Source of the DNA: Cristatella mucedo
Taxonomy: Eukaryota > Bryozoa > Phylactolaemata > Cristatellidae
Length of the DNA stretch: 64,000 nucleotides
Direction: 5' to 3'
NCBI GenBank assembly: GCA_009760855.2
Contig: WPIO01000005.1
Location: forward strand, 12,318,001 to 12,382,000
Position numbers and translations under genes: made by a program. Position 1 is the first letter of the stretch; every line of letters starts with the position of its first letter. The notes under the pieces are model-generated. The model made no database searches, was not told the origin of the DNA, and worked only from the letters and a program-made list of their open reading frames with translations. Of this stretch, positions 1 to 22,249 are shown in pieces.

Positions 1-94
1 TTTGTAACAAGCATAGTGGGTACATGTACACAAACACAGTGTAAGGTATTCAGAGTAGAGGAAGCGAAATGAACTGAAACCTATATCACAATAA

Positions 95-100
95 TTTATT
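95..100 (-). terminator. MALT1: Candidate MALT1 polyadenylation signal AATAAA
   Basis: TTTATT on the plus strand, about 445 bp past the MALT1 stop codon. The 3' UTR between them has no other recognised feature. Confidence 0.4.
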
Positions 101-544
101 ATTACTGTGCCAGTTAAGATGTACATATCAGAATACTTTTTAATTCAATAACCAAGTTGTAAAAAAATATATAAAAGCAATGATGCATAGATCGGAATAC
201 TTAATTTTTAATTTACCAAGTTGTAAAAAATATAAAAGCAATAAAGTTGCTATCCAGCAGCAGCATTATTGACCAGCATCATAAAAATGTCAATAAACGA
301 GGAGAAAGTACTTCTAGACTCGGCAATTTGATGGCACCAAAGGTGCACTGTCTTTTCCCTGTCACGAGACTGCAATAAAAACGGTCATAACTGTCAAGCA
401 TGTATTACTATTGCTACACTTTGCTGCGAACAGTGCAGCTGAATAGATGACTGTGCATTACATCCCCCACAGGTTCACTGCTACTACTCCCAGTGAAGTC
501 TGTCAGCAGCATACTGTCTGCACCTTGCAAAAATCGGTGCACTT

Positions 545-11249
<10,705 letters not shown>

Positions 11250-11834
11250 CTGAGACGACGAAAGGTGGCACAAGCCTACGCCTATGGTAGATGGTGCATC
11301 AATCAAGATCAACTGCAGAATCCCAAAGGCTCGTGCTTGTGCAAGCACATTAGAGTATGTACACGTGAGCGTTTGAGTGAGTGTATGTGCATATGTGCGT
11401 GCGCATTAACACGTGCGTGCGTGTATGCTTGCATGTGAAAGTACGTGTGTGCGCAAATATCGAATATAGGAATACTCCTCTTACAAGAACAGCAGTTCAG
11501 TGTCCAGATTTACTCTCGCTATAATCTCACTCCGAATATGGGAATACTCTGCCTATAAGAATGGCCATTTGCCGGTCCGAGCGTATTCTTATTTAAGCAG
11601 ACTCGACTGTATGTAGGGGAAAGACCTACATGATTTACATGTAGGTGAGGCTAGACCCTCAATAAATTGAAAACTGAGGAATAAAAGAATAGTATGTATT
11701 CGACACTGACATGGCCATTGTTTATAGAGTGAAATCAAGACATATTTCGTCGTTGGTGATGGGCCATAGGAATAGGAAGTGGCCTGGGTCGATGCCCCGC
11801 TGTCGGGCAGGGGGAGTCCCCCTGCAGCCCACTG

Positions 11835-12128
11835 TGTGAGCAATTAGGTATGTGTGCACGTGCCAATGTGTGTGCTCCGATGTGTGTGTCTGCATGTGTG
11901 CATCTGCGTGTGTGCATCTGCGTGTGTCCGCGTTCGTGTGTGTCTGCATGGACGTGTGTGTGTGTGTGCCGTGTTTGTGTGTTTGTTGTGTGTGTATGCG
12001 TGTGTGTGTGAGTGTCTGTTCCGATGTGTGTGTCTACGTGTATGCGTGTTCCAATGTGTGTCTGCATGGGTGGGTGGGTGTACGTGTTTGTGTGTGCTTC
12101 TGTTCCGATGTGTGTGTTTGTGTGTGTG

Positions 12129-12207
<79 letters not shown>
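11835..12207. repeat. TG-rich low-complexity array with (TG)n core
   Basis: Imperfect tgtgtgtctgcatg and ttccgatgtgtgtg units from 11,835, then about 76 bp of pure TG (12,131-12,206). Confidence 0.97.
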
Positions 12208-12371
12208 ACGCTCACACCAGGCCCGTGGCAGGTGCTAGGCACCGGATACCCCTTTGAAGGCACACCGGAAGCGGACCACAGCAAGTGTGGAGCCGGAACT
12301 CACCCTTTCTGGTGATTATCAGTGGCCCCACTAATGGGCTACCGGTCTTCATATCGAGCTTGCAGAATTGA

Positions 12372-12580
12372 GTTAATAATAATAATAATAATATTGCACT
12401 TGATAAAGCGCCCTCAGAGAACTTAATCTCTTTCTAGGCGCTTTACATTTGCTGCAAAGTGATATGCAATAGAATAGTAAGTAAAATCATGCTTGAAAAA
12501 CAAACAAAATGAATAATATGGTTATGGGTGACATGCACAGGGTCAGCATGCAAATGTGGTTAGTGGCAGCATGCACAGTT
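12372..12580 (-). mobile_element. LINE family A 3' end
   Basis: (AAT)n, gataaagcgccctcagagaa, tctaggcgctttacatttgc, and the reverse of the catgctgaccctgtgcatg block. Confidence 0.85.
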
Positions 12581-13599
12581 TTACTAGGCCTGCTAGGTGA
12601 CTGTGAGAGCTTGGCGTGCAGCTTTATAATGCTTCTCTCGAGGAGGACATCTACTTTTTGAAGTAAGCCTACAAAGGCTTCTAAGGAGGGCACGATTGCT
12701 TTCCGGAAGTGCTATAATTTCCTTTAGAGGGGTGACAGTATTTGTAGAGGGTACAAACAGGTAGCTCTTTTCACATAAACGAGAGAAGCCTATCGAAGTG
12801 TAGCTTCAGGTTCTCCCAACTGGGGCACCCAATATCATTCCAAGCAGATTATAAATTCGTCGGCAGGGCAGTAAGCCTTCGGCACCCAGCTTCAGCTAAG
12901 GAGTATGCCATGCCAATGGCCCATCGAAAGTTTGTATCATCAGAAAGAATTAGCTGTCAGTCATCAGGTGGGCTGGTGGCACTGTGGAAGTACAAAGACT
13001 TCTGCTAGAGAGGCTCCTGGTGTAGCCGCTGGCACATAGTGAAACTGTCGGAACGGAGCCATGTGCATAGGTTAACCGATGGTGCATGGGTGCATGGACG
13101 CAAGCCACGCCTTGCATCCTTTCTGGCCAAGGCGTGGTCCCCTACTTGGCTGAATCCGGCATACCAGTGGCAGCAGAAAGTGTGCTTTATAGAATGCATA
13201 CAAAAGCAGGCAATGCTGAACGGTAAGCCTGAAACACGTATAATTTCTAACAAAAAAATACTTTAATGGCCAATGACCACCAACTTTCTTTATACTCACG
13301 GCACAAAAACGGCAAGCATTTAGCATTCACTGCAGAATCAAACTTGCAGTTGGCATTTGTAAGGATGCTAGCTGAACAGCAAAACGAAGGGCTTGCTGGA
13401 TGAGGTCCTTCAAACACAGCAAAGATGTCGCAGATTCTAAATTGACTGCTCAAAATATGAGGGTACATCTACTATTGTAATGTCAAAGAAGCAGCACAGG
13501 GAGGCTCGTGTTAGCAGGGCTTCTTTTCTGCCTGCCTGTTTATTCGGAAGTCAACTCACTCGTCAATGCTAAGCGAACTAACGAAAGCCATCTAGGTTA

Positions 13600-15600
13600 C
13601 TGTCATTGCTCGAGTCGAAATGAGGGCTCAGGCCTGCGGCAGCAGGTAACAGTTGAGTGCTCACTCGTACCAGAGACATTGTCCTCGATTGTAGGATCCA
13701 TCATTGGTAGGGCATACGCCTTGCTCGCGATTGCTGCGTCAATTTGCCTTGCCAATAATATCCCGTGTAAGATACCGTATCTGTAGGCTGCCTTCGACGA
13801 CGTGCTCAGCGGACATAACGATTTCGGCCGAGGCCAAACCCACCAGCAATGGAGTGCTCCCGTGGTAAAAGCTGGCTGTGAACCACGGAAGCCTCAAGCA
13901 ACGAATCGTCGCTCGAACTCGATGCCTAGGAGTACTCGCTCGTCCTGCACAGCGGGAGATAAACCAGCCACAATCGCGGTTGGCGCACTTCACAGTTGAA
14001 GGCAGCTTCGCAAAACCGGGATTCTGTGCTTGAGGTCACAACACAGATACCAGGAGGGGCGGGCCGATAGGCATACTGGGCTACAGGATCCACGATACCA
14101 GAGCGTGTACTGATCGTTGTACGCTCCACATGGCTTTGCTTACCAGCGCTCGGCTTCGATAACGAGGTCCCCTGTTCTGCCCTGCAGCGACAGCCTTTCG
14201 GATAACGCTCGGATCGTGCCATAACTGAGAACGCTCACGTTGCAAGCCTCGTTAACTCCTTTCTTAAGCCTCATCGTGTCTCAAATTAGTTCGCGACGCG
14301 GAACTCAGCGCCAGAGAGACACCAGGAAGTCTTACGCCATACGTCGCCACTACCCGACAACGGCAAACGCCCGCGTATTTTCCGGGTGACGGGCGGCGTT
14401 GAGCCTTGGCAGGTCATGACCCGAACACCGGTTGCGATAGGAAAGGCGACAGGGCGTTAGGTACGGCGCTGTCTGATCCTGAGGCGTTACGGCCAGAACG
14501 CGGCAGCGGCGCCTTAATTGATCAGGCGGCCCTTTCCGGCAGGTCGCCTGCAGTTTCGACCATTTAAGAAGCTCCGTTTCAGTTATGGCGAATATGCGTG
14601 CATTTTCAGTTGTTCCTGCGGAGCGCCCACAATTTGGCAGAAGAATATTGGAGCTCAAGCGCGCTAATAAACGCGACATGAAAGCAGATAGCAGCAGGAT
14701 CGATTTTTATGTCCCATTGAACTTATGTCAAACACTCATGAATTTATATTTTGCATTACTACTGCCCGCTGTTACGGTGGGCTATCGCAGTACAGTACAG
14801 TCGGCTCATTACAAGGTGGCATTTATTCATCTCTGAGCCACTGATCGCTCTAATGCCACTGCGATAGCGCTAAATTGGCGTCGCTATGTTCGCTTAACTT
14901 TCGCACTAGTTCGGAGATTGGGACAGCGAGTGCAGTGTGCACAGATCTGATGGTCGTATCGCACCCTACAGTTAGTAAAACTCCGTAAGCAGCATTATCA
15001 ATGGAAAAAACCTTTGGACGACTGGCGACCCTGGCTGACTGGTTACTTCAGGCGTAGCACAGGGGCTCTGCGCAACGATTCACCCGCCGGCAGGATCAAA
15101 GGCCAAGAGAGAGAGAGCGCTCAGGTGCGATACTCTCGCAACCCCGACGCAGTTAATTGTCGCTCGGCTCTCGTAAGCCTGCTTCTCGCGGACTTTTTCA
15201 CAGTCGGTCGCCCGTTCAAAGTCAGCGCCGGGCTCAAAGTCGTAGTCGCGGCCCGCGGCGTTACGCTGTAGCAGGTGTTCGCTCGGCTAGCCCTCGAGTC
15301 ACGCGGTAACTCGCTCCACTCTCGCTGTGACGAGTAGCTCCGAGAATGGCGAATGTTTTCTCGTGACTCAACTGCAGCTCTCTACCTCAGCTCAAGCACT
15401 CGCAGCCGCAATCGATCCCTGTGGACGACTAGCTGCCCTCGTACCTCTTAAACAAGGGTACCGACGTCTTATTTGCACACGTCGCGCTGGTTTGGAACGG
15501 GGTTCAAGTTCATCTTGAAACGTGCTGACGAACAGAAGTTTAGCAACGCTGTTTTGCATCTATAGGCGCCTATGACAGAGCAGCCGACAAGATCTACGGC
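13600..15600. other. CpG-containing, repeat-poor block without a recognised gene
   Basis: CG dinucleotides are frequent here (for example around 14,280-14,530 and 15,030-15,480), whereas flanking DNA is AT-rich and CpG-poor. Short open frames exist on both strands, but none is recognised. By position it could hold the missing first MALT1 exon and promoter. That is inference. Confidence 0.3.
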
Positions 15601-16254
15601 AATTCGTTAAATGCTAGCGCTGTGCGGACTAATACTGCAAGAATGTAAAGTGCCGCTTGCCCCTAGCATTTTAGCAAAAGAGCAAATGGTGGACGGTGGA
15701 GTGGTGCCATTTCTACGCCGCTCTCTGCCGATCTTGAAGTATATACTTGAAGTATACTCTACGTGAGCCGAGAGAAGGATAATTGTCGCCTCCTTTAAGA
15801 GGCGCAAAATCCGGGGCCATGGCAGCATTGACGTTGACGTCGTTTCAAGAGGTTGAATCAGCTAAAAACTCACTCGGTTGCAATAGGTTCGTCTTGTACC
15901 TCCGTACGCAGAGGAACGGGAAAAGGATCTACTCAGAAAGTCCATTACTGTCACTTCCGTAAGCATGTTTCGATAACAGTAAAAATCTCTTTTTGTAACA
16001 TGACTTTTTATAAATTCGTATAAATTCTCTTTCGCCTCCCGATCCATTTTTATTCAACAAGTCGCGGCCAGGTTGCCGCTACGTAGAGAGACACCAGTAT
16101 CGGCATCCTCATTTTTCCCGGCGATTTGAGTTGGCTAATTTAGGCCTAAATACGTCGTTCGCAGATCCCACTTCAATCTCGTCTCTTCGCTATCTGCCAG
16201 AGAACGCTGCTTCAAGATGCTATAGTGACCTTGGCGGCAGTACTGACTTAATTT

Positions 16255-16375
16255 GAGTGTCCTGCTTGCTCTGCTGGATCTCTCGGTCGCTTCTGATACC
16301 ATTGTTGACTAAATCCTTCTTGAGCGCCTGTTGTCTCACCAAGATATCGCTAGCACTTTTTTACTAGGATTTTTA
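16255..16375 (+). mobile_element. LINE RT catalytic-region fragment
   Basis: It reads LLALLDLSVASDTIVD, stop, ILLERLLSHQDIAS, equivalent to ALLDLSAAFDTVDH.ILLERL of CR1/L2-type RT. The following GA microsatellite interrupts it. Confidence 0.7.
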
Positions 16376-16536
16376 AGTCCTATCTCAGCAAGAAAATTCA
16401 AAGAGTAGATGTAAGTGTGCGGTTTAACGGTTCGGCCGCAGCACGCTGGCCCGCCCTTGACGTTGCGTAGCCCCCCCCCCTGGCAGGAAGGCCTGCTGGG
16501 TGGGGGAATGGCAAGTGGGAGTGACGCGATGACGTG

Positions 16537-16537
16537 G

Positions 16538-16623
<86 letters not shown>

Positions 16624-16634
16624 CAGAGACAGAG

Positions 16635-16687
<53 letters not shown>

Positions 16688-16688
16688 C

Positions 16689-16767
<79 letters not shown>
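16537..16767. repeat. (GA)n microsatellite
   Basis: About 230 bp of GA with scattered gaca and cg interruptions. Confidence 0.98.
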
Positions 16768-16769
<2 letters not shown>

Positions 16770-16945
16770 TTTCGCTACGAGCATCAGCCGAATTTGTCGT
16801 TTGTTGCACAGCAGAGAGCCAGCCGATGCCCAACACCGACAGTTTGTTACCAACGCACGGAGCCGAAGAGCGCACGGCTCCCCTCGGCCCGTACTCCCAC
16901 TCGACTGCCCACTCCTCCACTCCTCCACTCTCCAGTCCAACCATC

Positions 16946-17079
16946 AGCGGGTTACCGGCCTGTGTCCATCCATACCACATCACAGGCGGACCACAGCTGT
17001 GCACCGGCCGACTCAGATGGTGAATCCACCATCTGGCCACCAGCGGGTTACTGGCCTGTGTCCACGCCACATCACAGGC
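16946..17079 (+). repeat. Partial duplication with a period of about 94 bp
   Basis: cagcgggttaccggcctgtg followed by tccatccataccacatcaca at 16,946 recurs as cagcgggttactggcctgtg and tccacgccacatcaca at 17,040. Confidence 0.75.
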
Positions 17080-17549
17080 TCATCAGAGGAGCCGGCATAC
17101 AATACATACATACACACGTACATATGAACTACAGAATTTACGGTTGTTCAAGCCCCGACGGTGTTTGCCGCCGTCGCTTGCGTGCTGTCAGACCGTCGAA
17201 CTTCATGTACAGTGTACATCTGCTGGAGCGCAATGCGCGTGTGTATCGTTGCTTAAATTTCAACTGCTAAATGGAAAGCCGCTGTCCAACTAGCCTTTGA
17301 GGTATGGGGAGCCCCAGGAATCCGTCGTAGGTCCACTCCTTCTCACAGTTTATTATCTTTCTCTTGCTTAGTATAATTGCCTAGAAAAAATAGGTTTTCC
17401 TTTTAAGGCAGGTTACATTCAACTGAACTTTTGCTTTGATCCCTCCCTTCCTTCTAGCACGTCAAACTATCTGAGCTCGTTTGCAACATCCATTGCAAAA
17501 AATTTGCACTCGCATGGCCGTAAACTTTCTCAAATTGACCGACTATACA

Positions 17550-17775
17550 GCCATGCTTATGCGTGCTGACACTGCGCATGCTGCCACTAACCACATTTGC
17601 ATGCTGACCGTGTGCATGTCACCCCTAAACATGTTTTTCATTTTGCTTGCTTATCAAGCATGATATTACTCACCATTCAATTGCATTTTCCTTTGCAGCA
17701 AATGTAAAGCGCCTAGAAAGAGATCGAGTTCTTTGAGGGCGCTTTATCAAGTACATTATTATTATTACCATTATT
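17550..17775 (+). mobile_element. LINE family A 3' end
   Basis: gtgctgacactgcgcatgct, catgctgaccgtgtgcatgt, gtaaagcgcctagaaagaga, gggcgctttatcaagtac and (ATT)n. Confidence 0.85.
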
Positions 17776-17959
17776 ATCTAACTATTGATGAGTAAGCTTA
17801 GTGATGCTAAGATATGCATAAAGCCTGACTCCGTGACTGCTAGCATATCTTCTGCAGTCTCTCCTCAGTGCATGGAATCTGGGAGTCTTCTTCAAAAATT
17901 ACCTTTGAGTGGGTGGCCACGTCAGCTCTACAGCCCTGTTTGGTCTGCATACTTTTACA

Positions 17960-18090
17960 TAACATGCTATGTAATGTAATGTGTCTGCCGTTTGTAACTC
18001 CACAAAACTACAGCGACTAGGTGAGTGTTTCGCGGGAGACTTTTAGGTAGCGTACTCAAAGCCTACACGGTGGTCAGTGCATTTACAGTA
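17960..18090 (-). mobile_element. LINE family B 3' end fragment
   Basis: tgtaatgtaatgtgtctgcc, gtttgtaactccacaaaact and gagacttttaggtagcgtac. Confidence 0.65.
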
Positions 18091-18244
18091 GCGACCAATC
18101 TTTAGGTCACACAATACATATGAAACTATAGAAACGTTGTTAGGATAACTTTTTTCCAGAGGCTCGCAATATATGAAGAGCAGCAGAGGATGCGGCACAG
18201 GCATGATTGAAATCGTACTTGTCTCGTTTTTTCAATCCGTGTAA

Positions 18245-18412
18245 TGTGCTGCGTGGTACACAAGCTAAGGCGGTCGCTTTTCATGACCTCGGTTCCGGGG
18301 TCTTGGATTTGAGTCCTATGGTGGGTAATTCCTTATCGCCACTTCAAGCGGTGGTGATAGCCGTAAAGGCTCTTCTGTCGCTACACAAAAAGAGGCTGTT
18401 AAATCAACTAAT
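18245..18412 (+). mobile_element. tRNA-derived SINE, hairpin-body type (copy B)
   Basis: Diverged head (ctaaggcggtcgctttt...gacctcgg) and well-kept body with gcggtggtgatagccgtaaa and aaaaagaggctgttaaatc. It is followed directly by LINE B. Confidence 0.85.
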
Positions 18413-18439
18413 ATTTCTTATTAGTGTGGCGGTCGTGTC

Positions 18440-19845
18440 TCATCCAGAAAACAAGTCAACTGTGGAGTTCTAGAAGGATCAGTTCTGGGTTTTTGGCTGT
18501 TCTCCATTTATTGCGAGCCTCTAGAAAAAGTTATTCGTGTCCGTGGGATCAGCTATCACTTCTTCTTAGCTGGTGATACCCAGCCGCATGTCATTTAAAC
18601 CATTGGAATCAGCTGCAGTGACTGGTGAACTTGCAGCTTGCTATCCAGTTATATGATCCTAGATAGGTTGTGCTTGCCTATTGCCTTTGTAATTAACGCG
18701 AACGCCTCACCTGGCGCCAATGTTTAGGCAATTGGCACAGCGAGGATATTACCCAACACATCTATATTCCCTTATCTAGGGAACTTCTCAAACGCCGGTT
18801 ATTTACCGTGTGTATATGTATGTGTATATACAAACGCTTTGGGAGGAATAGAAATTGAGTCTCTCGTAAGCCTACGTCCACGCTTGTACTTCCACGAGAC
18901 TATCTAGATCTTTCTGCAGCCGCCGGAGCCACAGTAATGCCACAACGTCAGCCGAGTTCCTTAAAATCAATGATGAAAAACCAAACTCCCACTCAAATGC
19001 CGTCCTAAGCATGTGGCTATACTTCGAGATTTTGTTCTTCTAATTGATGACGAATAGTGCGACCCGTCAACATGTGCTCGGAATTTAGGCGCCCTCTTCG
19101 ATAACAGCTTAAAGTTTGAAAGCTTCAGTAAGAAGACTGCATTCAAAGCTAGCCATCACGTTCGATCTCTGTCCAAGATTAGGTACTGTCTACCATAGTG
19201 GCTCACTAAACATCTAACTAGCATCCCCGATTCACTGGCTACAGAGAAAGCCTATCAATCCTCCACAACTGGTGTGGCTGTACGGCTGCTCAACATGCCC
19301 CAGAGGTTCAACCATGTGTCTTCTTTGCTGAAGGAGCTTCAGTGATCATCGGTTGAGGAAAGGAGACAGCGAAAAAGGTTGTTTACCTGCTGTACACGGC
19401 CAACAGTGGCTTGGATTTTTCATACTTATTTGAACTTCTGCACCAATTACAGCCTCCTCGTGCCCTCAGGTCCTCTATGTACAATTGACTAGCTGTTTCA
19501 GTCCAAGGCTTAAAGACAATAGGCTACAGACACTTTTGCTCAGTAGTCCTTTGACCGTGGAGCTCACTTCCACAGTTATTTTACAAAGACATCTTGTCTC
19601 CGGCTACAGACTGTGGTATATCCTTTCCAGTCGTCCAGAGCTGCTACATCCTAGCTACTCACTTCCTTGACTACCCACCTGACTTAGTCATGTTTCGCAC
19701 GTTCTTTTTTTGAGAGATTGAGTCTGTTGGCTCCCGTATGCACACCGACAACTTTGAGTGGGCTATTCAAAACTCTTCTGTGCAACACCCCTCAGTCCTT
19801 CTGACTTTGTCACAGACAGAAATACATAATATTACATTACCGAGG
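18440..19845 (+). mobile_element. LINE family B, RT to 3' end
   Basis: The CGVLEGSVLG box at about 18,455 is followed by a mutated thumb (GALFDNSLKF, WLTKHLTS-like), ctcctcgtgccctcaggtcc, gtggagctcacttccaca, then the 3' end gtcacagacagaaatacata with TTACA units. Many stops. It is the longest LINE copy in the window. Confidence 0.8.
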
Positions 19846-20215
19846 ACAGGCCGTTGTGGAACTCCACAGCTGACTGGTTTTGATGAGACGTGTCCACCAC
19901 GTGACATGGATTTAACACAATCGGAAAAGTGTGGTTCAAACCACGCCATTGCTATGTCTGCCGGGCCGATTGTTGTTCTCAATCGTTCGCGAATGATATC
20001 GCGATCAATACTGTTAAACGCAGCTGACGGATCGAGCAGGATCATAGATATAGCATTATCATCTTTGCTGCTTAGGATATAGTTGGTCACACGGATGAGA
20101 GCAGTTTCAGTGGAGTGATATCAATCTACTCCCGATCAACATTTTCTGACAATAAATTCTTGTCAATGCGTTCTTCACAATGTCCCCAAGCGTAAATGGT
20201 AAAAATAAAGTTAAG
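19845..20215 (-). mobile_element. LINE RT domain fragment
   Basis: The minus strand reads ISMILLDPSAAFNSIDRDII, then RERLRTTIGPADIAMAWFEP and VSCGVPQRPVLG. This covers the RT A-box (D-x-SAAF) and the CGVPQGSVLG box. Confidence 0.85.
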
Positions 20216-20571
20216 CATAAGCATATTAAGCATAGCATCTAGGCAGGTTTATATAACCCGAACTGAGAATGATCGCTTTCACTACGATTTACTGTAATGA
20301 TTGATAAACTTCATGTCTTAACTCTATGAAGTTGAACCCGGATCTTCAGCCACGAAAGCAAGCACTTTCGTCTGGATGATGTGTGAGTACAAAATGCTCA
20401 CGTGCAGGGCGATCTCTACCGTACGCCAGTTCTGTCTCGCCATGCAATTGCTTTTGTTGGTCGCTAAATCCACCGGGCTGGGGTCGCGTCGTGATCTGTG
20501 GATGATGACGAAAGTAATAAACTGAGTCACTGCAACGTGGCACTCGCAAGCACACATTGACATTGGGTCTT

Positions 20572-20725
20572 CGCCCAGGAGGTAAGGTGCTCGCTCTTCA
20601 CGACCTGAATGATGGGTTCAAGTCCTGAAGTGAGCAATCCTCTATTGTCCACTGCAAGTGGTGATGATAGCCGTTAAGGCTCTTCTGCCGCGATGCAAAT
20701 GAGGCTGTTAAACATAATATAAGCT
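20572..20725 (+). mobile_element. tRNA-derived SINE, hairpin-body type (copy C)
   Basis: Head ggtaaggtgctcgctcttca, B box gggttcaagtcc, body with actgcaagtggtgatgatagc and gaggctgttaaa. It stands next to an oppositely oriented SINE (20735-20885). Confidence 0.85.
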
Positions 20726-20734
20726 AATATATAT

Positions 20735-20885
20735 TATATAATTCATTCATGCATCGCCCTGAGAGAGCTTAATTCAGGCACTTCATATATGCCGCGATGC
20801 TCGAGCCCACGATCTCGGTCATCAAATACATTCGCCTTGACCTCGATCGTTAAGGGCAAGCACCTTTACCACTGGATGAAACCAG
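20735..20885 (-). mobile_element. tRNA-derived SINE, LINE-tail type (copy K)
   Basis: The minus strand shows the tRNA-like head with cgagatcgtgggctcgagc and a tail resembling the LINE A end (attaagctctctcagggcg...gaatgaatt). It lies about 10 bp from copy C in opposite orientation. Confidence 0.7.
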
Positions 20886-22155
20886 ATCAACTAATCTTAA
20901 AATTGTGGAACTAGGTGGCCTACCTGGATGCAACTACATCCAAAACATTGGTCGTGCGCTTATATATACTATGTAAATTATAGCGTTATTTTAAATACAG
21001 GAATCCCAAACTATCCAGTACGCTGGGTAGTGGACTCAGGTAACACAGTAAAGGTAACTAAACAATCCTGATACGGGCAGGCCAGTGCGTTTCGACCATG
21101 AATACTTCGGCCGAACTTCTATGGACAAAACAAAAATATTTTACATAAATTCGAAACAAATTTCCATGCTACTTACGATACATAGTACGATCTTAAATAT
21201 TGCATTTACTATTAAGAATAACTCTGGCTTCTTTGAGAATGGAGCCTAGCCTAAATGTCCACGGCTGAAATCGCCGGCTGGTAGTTAAGGCAGGGTTAGG
21301 CAATCCTATAGGTTTCAGCCAGTGAATAATTGGCGTTGCAAATGGCTTAAAATCTTGGATCAACAAGTATGGCCCATTTTAGGAGGCATGCTGCCTTCCA
21401 CAGTACAAAACATAACAGTTCAAGGCCTACGACTAGCCGGAAGCAGAGCCAGTGGATAAGAAGGCGGAGTCTAGCAGGCAGTCCCGCAGCTTAGCAATCA
21501 CGTGATCTCCTAAGCAACCCGTAGACGCCGTCGGGAGCCTCTGGGTACAGGTGCATAGAGATCTTTGCGCTGTTCGCGCTTTGCGTGAGTACAAGTGCGA
21601 ATGCAAAATCTAGAAATTTACCTTCAAAGAAAATATGATATGCATATATTAGATATATATGTATAAGCTGCCAATACAAGCGTGTCGATCTATACACAGT
21701 GAATGATGTAAACCAGTTGCCTTGGCTGGCCAGAAGTGTGCATCGGCAAGAGCTGCAGTTTGTTAGGTATATAGTCAGTAAGGAGACGTTTCACCGGTCC
21801 AATCTTGTATATCGGATTTTAAACCGTATTTTGTGTAGAATTTTAGCCCGCTTGGTCGTCATGTGATGCATTTTGCTTGCACTTTGACCGGTCTTAGGTT
21901 CGCACAATCACCAGTTAAAATACCATTAGCTGTTTAAAATCAACAGCTTCGATCTCAATAGAACTAGAGTAAGGTGTGAAATACATTGAAGAAAATTGAA
22001 TTTCACTCACGTTTTCATTTAAATTATATCGAGATAGCTCGGCAGCCGCGAGCGGTATCTCTGTAAGTGCGTGCCTTTCATTTCATGCACGATAGTACGA
22101 CCAGGATCATTTGCGGCAACAAGCATAAGGCACAGATCTAATTTTCAACTCTACA

Positions 22156-22249
22156 ATGGCTTCAAGGAAAAAGCAAGAAATTGCTTTGCAGCAGGAGATT
22201 GAAACTCAGGAAGAATGGGAAGAAATGCTAACTCGTGAGGGACTTGTCG
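22156..22249 (+). CDS. NME8: NME8 exon 1: start codon and first thioredoxin helix
   Basis: The ATG at 22156 opens [20 protein letters not shown], then [11 protein letters not shown], and ends one base into the next codon at GTCG|GTAAGC. It matches the N terminus of vertebrate NME8 in length and sequence, which fixes the start. Any 5' UTR exon is not identified. Confidence 0.93.

Larger units (their letters stand above)
11300..22155. other. Intergenic region between MALT1 and NME8 (divergent promoters expected)
   Basis: No confident gene is visible. From left to right: low-complexity TG-rich sequence with a (TG)n core, a LINE A tail (12.37-12.58 kb), unassigned sequence to 13.6 kb, a CpG-containing repeat-poor block (13.6-15.6 kb), a LINE RT fragment at 16.26 kb, a GA microsatellite, a short duplication at 16.95-17.08 kb, LINE A and B pieces, SINEs, then about 1.2 kb of AT-rich unassigned sequence before the NME8 start codon. 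Promoters were not pinpointed. Confidence 0.6.

Noticed and set aside
14350-14679. 109-residue minus-strand frame in the CpG-containing block
   Set aside because: No family resemblance, no splice support, and long frames are expected by chance in GC-rich DNA.
21716-21737. X-box (RFX site) for the ciliary NME8 gene: gttgccttggctggcc
   Set aside because: Only the left half (GTTGCC) fits; the right half lacks the RGYAAC pattern.
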